From NCBI RefSeq assembly GCF_022539665.2, contig NC_081337.1:2952679-3016678 (forward strand): a DNA stretch of 64,000 nt, given 5' to 3'. The notes under the pieces were generated by a model. It saw only the letters and a list, made by a program, of their open reading frames with translations. It searched no databases and had not been told where the DNA came from. Source of the stretch: Daphnia carinata (Eukaryota; Arthropoda; Branchiopoda; Diplostraca; Daphniidae). A program made the translations under genes and the position numbers. Positions 40,401 through 51,736 of this stretch are shown here, piece by piece (the first letter of the stretch is position 1; every line of letters starts with the position of its first letter).

Positions 40401-42966
40401 TTCACCAATCAGATATCGATTTCTGTATTTTCATAGCATGTCTTTTAAATATTTTCAATCAGTGACGGTGTATCGCCCGTTTCTTGTCAAATAAACCGAT
40501 CGTTACATTAGTCTACTCCTTCTTTGATCATCATCCACTTTTTCTAGGAGGTCGTTGCTGCCGTCAACAGGAAGGAGGCGTTCACGTTCGACCATCGCAT
40601 TATTCCAGCACCAACAGACATCAATGAACTCCAAAACAACGGTAGAAAAAAGGAAAGGTTTTGGAATTAATTGTTACTAATTTTTTAATACGTTTTATAT
40701 AGGAACTAATCGATCGGCGTTGAATCGTGATATAAATTTCCACGAAATTCATGATATCTTCCTGGATAGGACATTATCAGCAGCTCGGAATACTGACGAA
40801 CCCCTTAACACCGCATTCCGGCAAGTTGCGTGGTCGCCTTCCGGTTTGATTCCCTATAAGAAGTAAGATTTCTATCACAATTCAAAATTTCGTAACTGTT
40901 TTCATTGTTTGTTTTTGAAAGATGCATTCTAGCGACAGTGACAGCTGATCACAGAGTAGCCTTATATCGAAATGGCTGTTGGGCTTGGAAGGAAATTGAA
41001 CAACTATCGCCTCGTTGGTTGCAACACATGAAAGATAATAATATGTTGACACCGAGCGACTCGACTGAGCAAGAACACAGCCTAATTTTTTCGCTCCACA
41101 AAAATCGATCGTACCTTCTAGGAACAATGGCTCTAGCCTGGAGCCCATTGTACACTACATCCACTGTAAACTGGGCTTGGCTTATCATGTTACAACGTAG
41201 TGGTCACATCGTCATCTGGAAAGCTGAAGCTCCGTCTGCTAGCACCTCAATTTCTACGTTTCATGATTTGCAATTGGCTGACCCATCAGTACTTAAACTT
41301 TATCCAGGATCAAATGGTATAATAATTGTAACCATCCTTAGATAACAAAACAAATTCTTCATGAACGTATATTTTGAATTTATCTAGAAAATCAATTGCT
41401 ATTATTTGCTGGATCTCACCGTGGCCAAGTCAAATGCTGGTCACTTTCCTGGAACCAAGATAATACCCCGACTTGTAATCTACTTGGTTCCATCCTTCCC
41501 GACGAAGACCATATCTCTGTGGGTGCGATTGAAGTAATATGCTCGGGCGATTTTCTCGTCATTAGCATAACGAAGAATAATGCAGTTATGGCTGTGTCAG
41601 TAAAATGCGACGGAAATGGATTGCAATGCATCGATACACAATTCGCTATATTACCTGGCCTGCAATTAACCGGTAAAATGAATTTTAATTATTGATGGGC
41701 AATCTTATCGATTCATTTTAAATTGTGGTTTCTTCAGGTATGACGAAATTGGCAGGGGGAAACATTATTTGTGTCACAGAAGACTATCTCGTCAATGAAA
41801 TTGATCTAACTATCAATACCCAAGGTGTTTTCAGTGGTTTAAAAATTAGGCAAATGATGATCCCATCCAATCCGATCATGTTGTGCCGTGGGATAGCTAC
41901 ATGTTGGTCTGGTGATAATTCAACTCTCTTCATGCTCGAGAGGTAAAACAAATGCACTTAACGATTTGATTCATTTTATTCAATTGTCATTCAAAGCGTC
42001 AAAGTGGCCTATGATCACCTTAAATGTCGGCAACCCAGCAGCTTAACGGTCTATGTCATGGGAAGTTTGGAAAGGGTAATAAGTGTCCTCGAAAATGCAG
42101 AGAGTATGGAAAAATCATTAATGGCTTTAGAAACTTACAAGTAAGTAGTTCGTCACGTACTTTCATTGAAATAATTCATCACGGCCTACCTTTTTTGAAT
42201 TTTTCAAACTGAATAGGGCACTTAATGGATCGAACTGGGAAAACATTTGGGAAATGGATATGGAAAATATGAGTAACGAAGATAACTACTACCTACAACT
42301 TCTCAGATGGTTTGCATTGTATAAATGCAATGCCTGTTTCGTTGAACGCCGTTTCGATAAGGAAGTTCAAGACGATTTGGTAACCATGTTGTCATTATTT
42401 TTATTTAAATCTTACATGATTTCATTTTTTTTTTAACCTAGAAAATGCGAGCCGATAAAGTAGAGTTTTGTCTTCAGTTGCGACACATCGAGAAGACGTT
42501 CTTAGAACTTCTTAATCGACCGAATGAACAGCTAACCAACGACCAACGTTTGAATATTTCCCTTGCGTACCACTTGGTTAGCACACCCGCTGTCACAGAA
42601 TCAGATGTGAAATTTGATCAGACTTTACGGGCAAAGATAAAAAAGAAATTTATGATAAACAACGAGACACCCAATGAAGAGTGTCCCATCTGTCAACAAC
42701 CAATCCCTTTCGAAAAGCGGGAAGATGGGCAGTGCCCTAGCGGGCATAGAGCATTACGATGCCGGGCGACGTTAAGAACTTGCTTTGAAGACACATTTTC
42801 CTGTCGTTGGTGCGGAACACATTACCACCTTGATTCTGGTATCTCTTTTACGCTCTTATTGAGTTCGTTATACAGATAAATGTTATTGCTTTTGACATTA
42901 TTTGCAGGATTGGAAGGCTGCATTCTCTGTGGTGGATCGTTAGATTCAAGCCGGACAGGATTATGA
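37411..42966 (+). CDS. GTF3C4: TFIIIC 90-kDa subunit (GTF3C4)
   Basis: Subunit of TFIIIC, the B-box-binding factor that recruits RNA polymerase III to tRNA genes. Ten exons: 37411-37589, 40571-40641, 40703-40862, 40922-41316, 41388-41672, 41738-41942, 41997-42140, 42217-42379, 42442-42838, 42908-42966. The sum is in phase and gives about 685 residues (human 822). Seen: REYCIVTTNSLHFFHLYENR joined to DHRIIPAP; CILATVTADHRVALY, which parallels human CLLAALTMDNRL; WD-like beta-propeller blades; and a C-terminal zinc-type region with CPICQQPIPF, GQCPSGHRALRC, CRWCGTHYH and CILCGG. Joining exon 1 to 40571 restores both phase and alignment, so intron 1 is about 2.98 kb and contains a whole gene and a MITE. 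Moderate divergence from human, but the overall order fits. Confidence 0.85.
37658..38097. mobile_element. hAT-type MITE (440 bp)
   Basis: Starts CAGACTTGCCGT and ends ACGGCAGGTCTG, a 12-bp imperfect inverted repeat with CAG...CTG ends. It is flanked on both sides by the identical 8-mer GTAGTATG (37650-37657 and 38098-38105), the target-duplication length of hAT transposons. The interior is AT-rich with repeated GATTA/CGATTA palindromic motifs and no coding capacity. It lies in intron 1 of GTF3C4. Confidence 0.92.
38098..38600. other. Intronic region upstream of ITFG1
   Basis: About 500 bp between the MITE and the preferred ITFG1 start; it presumably contains the ITFG1 promoter and 5' UTR. 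An in-frame ATG at 38454 could extend ITFG1 by 49 codons but would bury the signal peptide. Confidence 0.5.
38601..40373 (+). CDS. ITFG1: ITFG1 / T-cell immunomodulatory protein (linkin), intronless
   Basis: Type I membrane protein with integrin-alpha-like FG-GAP/VCBS repeats; family members act in cell adhesion. A single exon of 590 residues if started at 38601, where the signal peptide (IPLFFCYIMGGVVG) begins near the N-terminus. Seen: several Ca-binding-type repeats (GDFNSDKLTDVF, GDFDGDGAMDVL, DYNGDMISDLF, DVNFDGKIDHL, GDFNLDGYPDLL), MRIPHSHAF-like RIPHSHAFVDL, and EWTQIIPNSQMIIIP. One transmembrane helix (AIVLSAAALGGFGFFLAIVV) and the invariant C-terminus RFHFDAM follow. The frame is intact, so it is probably functional. 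It sits wholly inside intron 1 of GTF3C4 on the same strand and has its own AATAAA at 40490. Intronlessness suggests either a retrogene or ancient intron loss. Confidence 0.95.
   Translation: MLRTFSVNRHIPLFFCYIMGGVVGLDYTDQVFDGKSPGLLAAFGDFNSDKLTDVFVIDNHQHSFGVLLAHTEPPFLRREHFDCNLGDEIIVGLVPGDFDGDGAMDVLALSQPKPSFWSSTSAKETFNVYVAWGELTKLECPIQNKPLLQTKGHPLVLDYNGDMISDLFALDINGTRQFWIFNTSRQIDHLVKMEANNTLRIPHSHAFVDLDGDMSTDLLLTGQDSFELWRFNSTNGLELAQIIELPVKGAVVGQSVFVDVNFDGKIDHLVPVCSDSKCLNSSFYLYSGDQWQLIPCDLKDPSGKVWTFQQPDPSQFYQEALTARSGDFNLDGYPDLLVTVTYYDQVRAILLENAGNELTGTRHFVPKWDLLAEWNTTSVMATMYDIQEKGVLDVLLVHRPANGQLQMAAYKNTLDYDANFIKVVVLTGRCYANCSHGRIPYGTNLPGPSISYRTTQPNGELQLACSAQLSQSAYSALQLPYTLFGLARSPNFLETLRVSLSYVPNPASREWTQIIPNSQMIIIPTLEASSKHWLNKLFVTPSRAIVLSAAALGGFGFFLAIVVAILHVRERRADKLEQMAVANRFHFDAM
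40490..40495 (+). terminator. Polyadenylation signal of ITFG1
   Basis: AATAAA 117 bases after the ITFG1 stop and before GTF3C4 exon 2 (40571), consistent with an independent transcript ending inside the host intron. Confidence 0.6.
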
Positions 42967-43186
42967 TAATTTACGTGTTTATAATTTGTTTCAAAATTTC
43001 ATTGAAATCTGATTTCTCCCAAAGGATAATGTATTATCTTTTATACAATACAATAAGTAGGTTAAAACTTGGCACTGACTAGAATGAAATGCGGGCAGCA
43101 GTCTACACAGACAACCTAAGGTAAACTGGACATTTTCGTTTAAAGCCTATTTTCTTTTTCTCTTCTTTGTACAGGAATTTTAGCTG

Positions 43187-45042
43187 CTAAAAATCTACAG
43201 AAGGCCCATCAAATTCAAAAGACGAACTATCCCAAGCATCTAGGCCAGCCCAGCTGCTATCGATAGGGTCTACAAGAATCGGCTGTTCCTCTTCTTGCGC
43301 CAGTAGGTTTATAATGGATTCCAGTTGAGTTTCGTCTTCCTCATTCAGGCAGATCTGAGTCTCAACATTTTGCGAACATTGATGATAGCTAACCAAGAGA
43401 TCATTGAGTTGATAAGCGCTATTATTCTCCGATGCCTTTGAACGTGGGCTCAATGAATTGTCATTGGTTCCACCACGCCCTGGGATGGAGATCGAAGAGC
43501 GATCATTGACACCAAGAAGCGATTGTATCACATTGATGGTGGCTTGGGATAATCCCCGAGTTAAAACATTTGCTGTGTTGGCAGGTGAACATGTGGAAGG
43601 GCCGGCGTTGTTGTCGTTTAACATGCCGCTAAGAAGTTGAATGTAATTTCGGGCCAGCCGCAGTGTCTCGATTTTCGATAGTTTCTGGCTGTCTGATACA
43701 ATTGGAGCTAATCTTTAAACAATAAAGATGGTTGTTAATTATAAAAGAGCAATACGAAAAGTGTATATATACTATACCTTCGTAAATTGTCGAGCGCTCC
43801 GTTCAGGCCGTGCATCCGCTGTCGTTCACGTGCATTAGCTTTGTGCCGACGAGGTCCAGTTTTGATGCTACGAGATCTTTTCGCTGGTGGTTGAATTGCG
43901 ATCACGGTTGTGGTGACTGGCCTATTGATTATGTTGGTATAGTTTCAATTGAAAACACACATTGACGGATATATTTTTTACTAATCATTTCTTTTACTTT
44001 ACTGAATACAGGTTGTGAGGCTAAATTCATGTAGTAGTTAAATAAGATATTTCAAGTAGCAATTCAAAACCTACGGGTAGATAAAGGACAAATCTAAAGA
44101 GATCATCGCATAGAGGTCCTCTTTGAATGGCCCGACGGGCCTATGTGTTTTGGGGGTATGAGGAACTACAGTCTCTCGGCATTAGAACGAAATAACGGCA
44201 GCGTTTGATTAATGTTATACCATATTAGGAAGACATCGGAAAAAGGTATTAGAGTTTAGATTTATTACAACATTATTAGAGAGGATTTGATTAATCCTTG
44301 CCTTCGTTTTCAATTATGTTTAACCTCACCGCTATTGTTCCAGTTTTCGTTCTAAAAAACCAAGAAAGAAAACGTGGAATTGCATTATGGAGACGTCTTC
44401 ATAACTCAACCAACTAAGAACTTAAGGATTTTGCAACTGACGCAAGTGAAAATTGCTATAGGTCTACTTAGTTAAACCTAATTAGGCCGAGCTGTAAACC
44501 AAGTTTTCGAATGCCTACGAGAATCATACAAAAACAAGCCATTCTAAAAATGTAAGTAATTTCATCTATTAAACCTAGTAGCCTTTACGACATAGGGTTA
44601 ATTCAAGTGGTATTTCACAAGAATAACTTACCTAATAATAATTTACTTTACGCTAAATTTTTAATTATAGAATTTATTTTGTTACTATACTTTTAATCCA
44701 ATCGGACATAACCTGAACCAGATTTTTAAATGGAAAAAAAACGAGGAACTTAGCCTACCGAACAGTTGGTTGAAACTCGTCCGGTATCATGTTCTGCACG
44801 CATTGGGTCAACGCTTCCAGATGGTTTGAAGAAGATCCCTCTGGTCCTGGAACAGGAAGATGAGACGAACAAGTGCTGGAATCAGCCGCAACCGATTGTG
44901 TAGCCCTGGGTTCATCCTCTTCGAAGAAAAATGGATCCATAGGAAGGAAGGCCTCGTTCCAATAGCAGTCCAATGAAGAATAGTGACCCCTGTATGGAAA
45001 ATACTGGCGGCCAGGTGACTGAGGAAAATTATCTACCACCAT
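43187..45042 (-). CDS. NeuroD/neurogenin-type bHLH transcription factor
   Basis: Predicted nuclear proneural or neuronal-differentiation factor that binds E-boxes with a daughterless/E-protein partner. Three minus-strand exons: 45042-44759, 43921-43778, 43712-43187 (about 317 residues), in phase. The bHLH (about residues 119-172) spans two exons: KANARERQRMHGLNGALDNL, then KLSKIETLRLARNYIQLL. The ANARERxRMHGLN basic region and QKLSKIETLRLA helix 2 are closest to NeuroD; neurogenins read NNRERNRMHNLN. Outside the bHLH the protein is Ser/Asn- and acid-rich without known motifs, so assignment within the NeuroD/neurogenin group is uncertain. An 837-bp intron separates exon 1. The gene converges with GTF3C4 (stops 220 bp apart). 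Confidence 0.85.
43922..44758 (-). other. Intron 1 of the NeuroD-like gene
   Basis: 837 bp between a CG-GTAGGC donor and an AATAG acceptor on the minus strand. No coding sequence, repeats or RNA gene recognised. Confidence 0.6.
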
Positions 45043-46771
45043 TTTGATTGTTTAACTCTATCCGTCTCCATGGAGGATCTGTTAGCAACTGTTCTCGGAT
45101 CGATTCGAAAAGGCCGGGATATGAATCTCTCTACCTCCTGATAAGAATCACCGTTAAAGTTCATTGTATTTACCCGCCCATGATGAGAGATCTCGCTGTG
45201 AATCAACTGAGATTGCTCGTGTAATGGGTTCAGCTATACGGAGAAAAGGCAGGCCAAAATTTTAAACGTCAGGTATCGTAAATTGTGCAATTCAATTGAC
45301 ATAACTACAAACACTGCAGTGTATTCCAATGCATAATAATTAGTCTTCTTTCGTGGACATAAATCTTGTTTATTGATAACGAACATTTGTTTAGTGTAGG
45401 ATAAAAACGACCTGTATTTTCCCATTATGAAAATGCTATGAAACGCTAAAGGTTTCGAACAATAGAAGAATTTTGAATCCCAAAATATGCACGAATGAAA
45501 ACGAAAAGGTACGTATTGGCACATACCAGTAAATATGAATCTCTACGCAATTTACATCGTTATTATGTAGGTGACACATGAAAATTTCCATTTGTATTCT
45601 AAATATCATCATAGAGGCTCTTAATGCGAAAATCGCTATAAAAATCAAGGGCTTATCCCATAGCACCTTGAAATCCATAGAAACAGATCATCGTTTCTGG
45701 GATAAACATTGCACTAAAGCGATGAGACAACCCATAGAGATGAGGTGCCTGTGACACACATCATTGCACCCTATGTAAGTTATGACTAACCGATTACACT
45801 TAAGGAATACGACATGCTTTATCAGTAAAAAAGGCGGGGCCAGATAACTAACATCCAAGCATGTTTCTTTAGTAATGTCACCCGTAGCTTAAACAGAAGA
45901 AGCCTTTGAACTTTGAAACACAACATTGGTGTAAATTGTAATTGTGAATGCATTGTCGTGGCCTACGTGTAATTTAATTAAGCTATTTGAGTTAAATAAG
46001 GGCTTTGTTTTGTTTAACACAAGAGCAGTTATTTTTCAGTACTTTTTTAATGCAGTAACATTTTCTTTTTCTTTTTTTCGTTGTCATCAGCGCAAAACAA
46101 AAGGCTGTGACAACGCTATCAACATTTTATCTACTGTCTCACCGGCTTCCAAAGTCGCCCCATTCAGATTCTTCTGAATTGTTTGCAATGCAGTCAAAGT
46201 AAACGACGCGTGCGATGTCAATTTTTTTTCAATGGAAATTTAAATCTAGTGGAAAAAGAAATTCTTCTCAGAACCTACCAGATCTTATTGACACCGTGGA
46301 AATTATGTATTTTTCGCGTGTTAAATTTTACGTTATTATTCAGCAAAATAGTTTTATTTTGAAATGTAGGCATTATTCTTTTTTGCTTTAATTCTTTTAG
46401 GTATACGAGCATATCGACGTTAGGCAAGGAATGTTTAGTTAAGCCGAAAGCCATTACCATCTTTTGCTGAACAACCTGTAAAAGAAACGTCTGATCGTTA
46501 ATACTGCAAAATATATGAATCTCAATTAAACGGAACTCCAAAACTGAAGAAAATGTTGTTGCCAAAGTTTAAAGACGTTAATCCATCGCATTTGAAGAGC
46601 TTAGAACATTCTAATGTTGCCCCCCACAACCCCATGTAACAAAAAAAAACAGTAAAAATGGCCGAATTACCTTAATGAAATCAACATCAAAATATACAGT
46701 ATTTCAGACACGTAGCTCAAATTGAACAGTGAAAATTCAGAAATTAAGATAATTTTTCTAATTTAGACAAT
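45043..46771. other. Intergenic, upstream of the NeuroD-like gene
   Basis: About 1.7 kb, likely the regulatory region of the bHLH gene and of the plus-strand BEN-like gene. Open frames up to 96 codons on the minus strand are AT-driven and unrecognised. Confidence 0.5.
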
Positions 46772-46885
46772 ATGTTTCAATTTGGCAAGAGTGGAGAAAA
46801 AAAAGTAGGATGTCAGCTTTTCCCGCCAGTTCAATGTTTGTCGTCACATCATATGGTACTCGTCGGAGATCAAACGTACACTCAG
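46772..46885 (+). other. Possible 5' coding exon of the BEN-like gene
   Basis: ATG followed by 38 open codons (MFQFGKSGEKKVG..., ending DQTYTQ) and a consensus donor CAG/GTAACT. It is phase 0, which does not fit the acceptor at 47603 (needs phase 2); it would fit a weak acceptor at 47643 or a GT donor a few bases earlier. Could be an exon of another transcript. Confidence 0.3.
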
Positions 46886-47622
46886 GTAACTGTAATCATA
46901 GTTCTCTTCGACCTCGGATGACCTAGTAAGTAAATGATTAATCTTGTGTTTATACGGTTGCATGTATACTGTTGTATTTTTAAGATATTTATTTTATTCC
47001 AAAACAAGGGAAAAAGCGATTCCTCGTATTTTTCCCATGGATATTGAAAAATCCCTGATGACACTGTTGGAATAGAAGGTACTGCTAAAATTGGAATGTT
47101 TTCTTAATATTGTAGTACCTAAAAAAAAATATCATTGACACTAAACTTAAAGTAAACAGGGGCATACTAAACATACTTATTAGAACTCGAAATTTGTTCT
47201 GGTAGTTGAAACTGCTGATATTAGATATGGAAGACTTTTTAGTATAAATTTTTATTAACAACTATATACTTGCCTCTAGATAATCTATGTGATGGAAGGT
47301 GGTAAAATTTTGCCTTTAAAATGAGAGCTATTCGAGATAATGTAGAATGCATTTTAGAACAATAGCTATACACTGAAAGTGTCTTGCATTTGAATCAGTT
47401 GTTTTTCCCAAAGAAGTATGTAGGTTTCCTTGTTAGCAAGAGTACTAACACGAGGACACTCCAGGTGGTAAACAAAGGCTTTTCTTCAGTGATATGTATC
47501 CAAGAATGTTAAGGTCGTATAGAATTCCCTTTCTTGTGGCGTTTCAATATCGATACCAAAATTTAGCTCACGAGATATTAAAAACTTTTTCGCGTATTTC
47601 CAGGCCACGTGGACATGTGAAA
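46886..47622. other. Probable intron/5' UTR of the BEN-like gene
   Basis: About 740 AT-rich bases with no supported exon. A strong acceptor (TATTTCCAG) at 47603 precedes the preferred ATG. Confidence 0.45.
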
Positions 47623-49606
47623 ATGAAACCCAAGGCAGCACAGTCGTCACCTACAACAAAACTAAAAGATGAATTGAATGGGGGTGGATACAAACAAGGT
47701 TCTATTCGACATTTTAAAAGTTCCTGCTACGAGGATAATGTTCCAAAAGAAGATTCTTTGTCGCTCTCTGCCGACATCGTAAGTTAAATATTGAAGTAAC
47801 TCAAACCTCTCATATGATTTTGTTTATTTTGCTTTGTTTTAAATCGCTTCGTGTTTAGAGGGATTTGTCGTTTGCCGAGTTGTCATTTGAATCCAATGTT
47901 CCGTTTCAAAAGTCAATTCATTCCGATTACAGTTTATGTTCTTATTCTGATACGGCCTCAACGAGCGCGGAAATTGGTGGTAATCGTAGTAAAAGAAAAA
48001 CGTACAGTAAACAGCATTTATTTTATTATCTTATTCCTTCGATTTTTGTAAATTTACTACAGGGTCGTATTTTGACTTCAAGAATATTAATTCTAATGAA
48101 AGTAGTGACAATCGTTCAAAAGATAGTGAACCCAATCTAAATGAACTAGAAGAGATTGTGGATACATTCGGGGAGTATGATGAAATAGATGGCTTCGCGG
48201 TAACCGGAGTCGGACACTATTTGAAATATGAAATTGCTTCAATAAAACTCTTTTGTTTTGCTTGTTTTAGTTTCGCTCTTTTACGACGATGGATGACCTG
48301 GAAAAGTTTGTGTCTAGAAGCGCATCCTATCAAGCGACGTTTCTAACAAGTTCCCATTCTCTTCCTCAAGGGAAAGACACGTCATATTGTCGAACAGCTG
48401 GACCATCATCTCCAGACTTCCTGAGAGAAAGTACTGGCAGGATTGATGCTTCATTTCGCTCCCTTTCAGTGGAACCTTATTGCGAAGACTATGGTACGTA
48501 CATTCCAGTAATTTCATGCAGCACATAATGCGACCATTCTCATATTTTATGTAGAGGTACCTCGTCGAGAAATTTTAAATAAGCGGCAATTTCTAGACGA
48601 ATGCGAGAAGCGATTTTGCAATATGGGTTGTATTTGCGATAGCTTGATTTCAGCTAAACCGCCATTAACGCATTGTAACCACCCGGAATGTATGTGCCAT
48701 GATGTATGTGTTTACAAGTCCAGCATTAGACATCATATGTCGTCTTCGTTAACTGAGTGCGAAACGTGCCGAGAATTTTCTGAATATGATTTATCACTCA
48801 TTGAGCAGTTTCTGCCACAACAGTGGCCAAACTTAAAAAAAGAACTTTTATTACAAAAGAACATTATCCATCAGCTGCAGCTTCAGCTAAATATCAAACA
48901 ACTTGAATTCAATCAGTTGAAAAACCAGCTTGTGAATAATGGTAAGAAATGTTCAAAACCTTCATTGTGACTAGATTTTTCATTCTCTTTGTAAATGACA
49001 AGCTATGGTTAAAAAATCCGCCATCCTACGCCCTGTACTGACGAGAAAAAATGTGGGATTCCCCTCGATGAAAAAGATCAAGACAAAAATGGAGGCAAGG
49101 GCGAAGGCAAAGGTGGGGAATAAAGAAGAGACAAAGGTGGCCAAACGCTTACATGTGAACGGACATTACGTGGTAATATTTCCTGTGTTTTTCTGTTGTA
49201 ATTATTAGTAGAAATGGATGTTGTTCGCTATAGGACTCGCTTCCGTTTGATGAAAGGGTCCTTGACAGACTTTCTGAAAACATGTCCGTCACATCATTTA
49301 TCCGACATCTAATGCGGGACATGTTCACCGAAGATTATCTGTCATCAAGCAGTTCTAAATGGATGAAAGAGGAACATAAAGCTGCCATAATAGGTGAAGA
49401 TAATTTGCGGCTAAGAATACTTAAACGTTTGCTTTTCAAGTTGCATTTTCAATAAGTCAGACGCCACCATGAAGAGATTCCACATCTATTATCGGAGAAA
49501 CGGCAGTTCTATTCCACTGACTGTTGAAATGGTCAAGCAAGTGATAAAATCCGAATTCAACGTGAAACAAAGCAGGGAAAGGATGAATAGTAAAAAGCGA
49601 TCGTAG
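47623..49606 (+). CDS. Nuclear-type protein: cysteine cluster, coiled coil, BEN-like C-terminus
   Basis: Not recognised as a named orthologue. Eight exons: 47623-47778, 47859-48006, 48063-48199, 48271-48493, 48555-48941, 49003-49172, 49234-49393, 49461-49606. All are phase-consistent from ATG 47623 and give about 508 residues. Order seen: a Ser-rich disordered N-terminal half with an acidic patch (LNELEEIVDTFGEYDEID); a Cys cluster RFCNMGCICDSLIS then HCNHPECMCHDVC, resembling the CxxGCxCxSL...HCxxxxCxxxC motif of MGA-type nuclear proteins; and a coiled coil (LLLQKNIIHQLQLQLNIKQL). A Lys-rich stretch follows. The C-terminal module has HVNGHYV, TSFIRHLMRDMFTEDYLSSS and PLTVEMVKQVIKSEF, whose pattern fits a BEN DNA-binding domain. 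The last intron is supported only by phase and by BEN-like continuation after it. The true start may be further upstream. Confidence 0.68.
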
Positions 49607-50330
49607 GAATTCTGTGCCTTTGGTTCAAAAGTTCCAGTTTTACTGTGAGGTCTGTGGTACCACAACATCCCCATGTTGTCCGTTACTTTGTATGAGGTCG
49701 TTGGTATGAAAAATGGGCCAATGCTGTTCTCTTTGTCTTTTCGGTTCCGTCGTTTGAAGATTCATTTGAAAGCAGTTTCCGGTAACATAACTAGAAATCA
49801 TTTTATTTTTCGTCAATAACTGTTAGTATATATCACTAGCCTCCAATCCCTGCTATACCGTCTACCTTTTTCTCCCAAGGAAACTTGAAACATTTAACTT
49901 GATTTTAACTAGTGTCATTGATAAAAAATGACTCTTAAATACCTTCTTATTAATTGGAAAATCTTGATCGTATTTTTCATTTAAAATTTCTGGCAATCAA
50001 AAATATGCAGTCAGATAACCACCAACCAGCGAAACGTGATTCGTCCTTTCATTCATCAATGAAAGCGATCCTAAGGAAACATTATTTGGCAAAAATGAGT
50101 TGTTTTCAATTATAAAAATTTGTTAATCTGTTTTCAACAGTATCCTAAATCAACTACAGTTTTCTGGGCAACGATGTAAATATGTTCAAACGGATAGATC
50201 CAAGCACGCCATCTGGTGCCGCTACAACAAAAGACTTCGAATTTCGGCAGATTTGTTATTAAGGTAAAACACTCGAATCTTGAAAGAAATGCATTCAGGG
50301 TATTGCTAATCGCTTTCTCATCTTAAGAAA
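49607..50330. other. Intergenic, BEN-like gene / ADAT1
   Basis: About 720 bp containing the 3' UTR of the upstream gene and the ADAT1 promoter. No feature recognised. Confidence 0.5.
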
Positions 50331-51736
50331 ATGAATGCGTCCACAGGCAGCAAATCGTTGGCAGATCAAGTCGCTCGTCTTTGTTACAGCCATTTTGACA
50401 ATCTGCCCAAGAAAGGCAAACCTCTGCAAGGAAGAGAATGGACCATAGTAGCTGCATTCGTCCAAAGGACTGCAAAAAAAGTAAATTCAAATCTTTCACT
50501 CAAAGTTGTTTCTATGGGAACAGGTTCCAAATGTGTTGGACAGAGCAAACTTTCACATGATGGTGACCTGTTAAATGATAGTCATGCTGAAATTTTAGCC
50601 AGAAGAGGTTTTCTTCGATATTTATATCACCACATGGAAATGGCTGCATCTGGGAAAGAAAGTGATATTTTTGTTGTAGATCCAAAGACAAGAAAGTTTA
50701 CTCAGAAAGAAGAAATTTCATTCCTATTTTTCTCCAGCCATACACCATGTGGGGATGCATCCATAATTGTAAAAGAACCCATGAAAACTGAATCAGGCTG
50801 TACAGAAGAAGTATTGCAGCCAACCAATGGCAGCATATCGCATCGTGATGAAGAACCCCCTTTAAAACTGCCAAGACTTGAAATTCAAGATGTTCATCGG
50901 ACTGGGGCAAAATGTGTAGAAGGTGGGCCTCAGGTAACCATAAATAACTTGTATGTGTTGAAATTTGCTGAAGTCCTATTTTATCAATTTGTCTTTAATA
51001 CTTTTTTCAGGACCTCAAACATCCTGGTATTGATCACCACATTGTTGGAGCTCTGCGAACAAAACCAGGAAGAGGTGATCAAACGCTTTCAATGTCCTGT
51101 AGTGATAAGCTGGCAAAGTGGAATATCTTGGGCATTCAAGGATCCCTCTTGATGAATTTTCTCTCAAAGCCAGTTTACGTTTCTCATATCATCATAGGAA
51201 AATGCCACTTTAGCCAATCTGTCATGGAACGTGCTTTAATCACCAGATTTGAAAGTGCAGTCAACCAAATTCAGAATACTAAATTTATGCAGCATAAACC
51301 AGAAATAAGTCAATCTCAGCTCAATTTCAGATTTGGCAAGCAGATAGATGATGAAAACTGCCAAGTGCAACCTTGCCCGTCTAGTATAATTTGGTGTGCA
51401 TGTCCTGTGAAACAACTGGAAGTGGCAGTGGAAGGAAGGAAACAAGGAGTAACCAAAAAAACTCAGAACCAATCATCATGCCATCTTGACATTTGCAAGA
51501 AAAATCTGTTTAAAAAATTTCTCTTTCTCCTCAGCAAATTTCAAGTTGATGATTTGCCGATGCATTTAAAAGAGCGACGCACTGACATTCAAACCATGAC
51601 CTATAACCAAGTCAAACGATTATGTACGGACTACGTTCAAATGTGGGAAAAAGTCCGCATAAACATCTTACCCACATGGACTACGAAACCAACAGCATTG
51701 ACAGAGTTTACTGTATCTTTGGCAGCCAATTCTTAA
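50331..51736 (+). CDS. ADAT1: tRNA-specific adenosine deaminase 1
   Basis: Deaminates adenosine 37, next to the anticodon of tRNA-Ala, to inosine. Two exons: 50331-50933 and 51011-51736, joined in phase (about 442 residues; human 502). The adenosine-deaminase/editase domain shows the zinc-binding and catalytic blocks NDSHAEILARRG (His and Glu near residue 85), SSHTPCGDASI (Cys near 140) and SMSCSDKLAKWNILGIQGSL (second Cys near 230). The family motif VSMGTGSKCVG is also present. The C-terminal part is more variable, ending in TYNQVKRLCTDYVQMWE. The start ATG follows CTTAAGAAA and matches the usual ADAT1 N-terminus. All catalytic residues are present. Confidence 0.95.

Noticed and set aside
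40548-40570. Acceptor TTTCTAG at 40547 for GTF3C4 exon 2
   Set aside because: Gives the wrong phase with exon 1; CAACAG at 40570 fits phase and restores homology.
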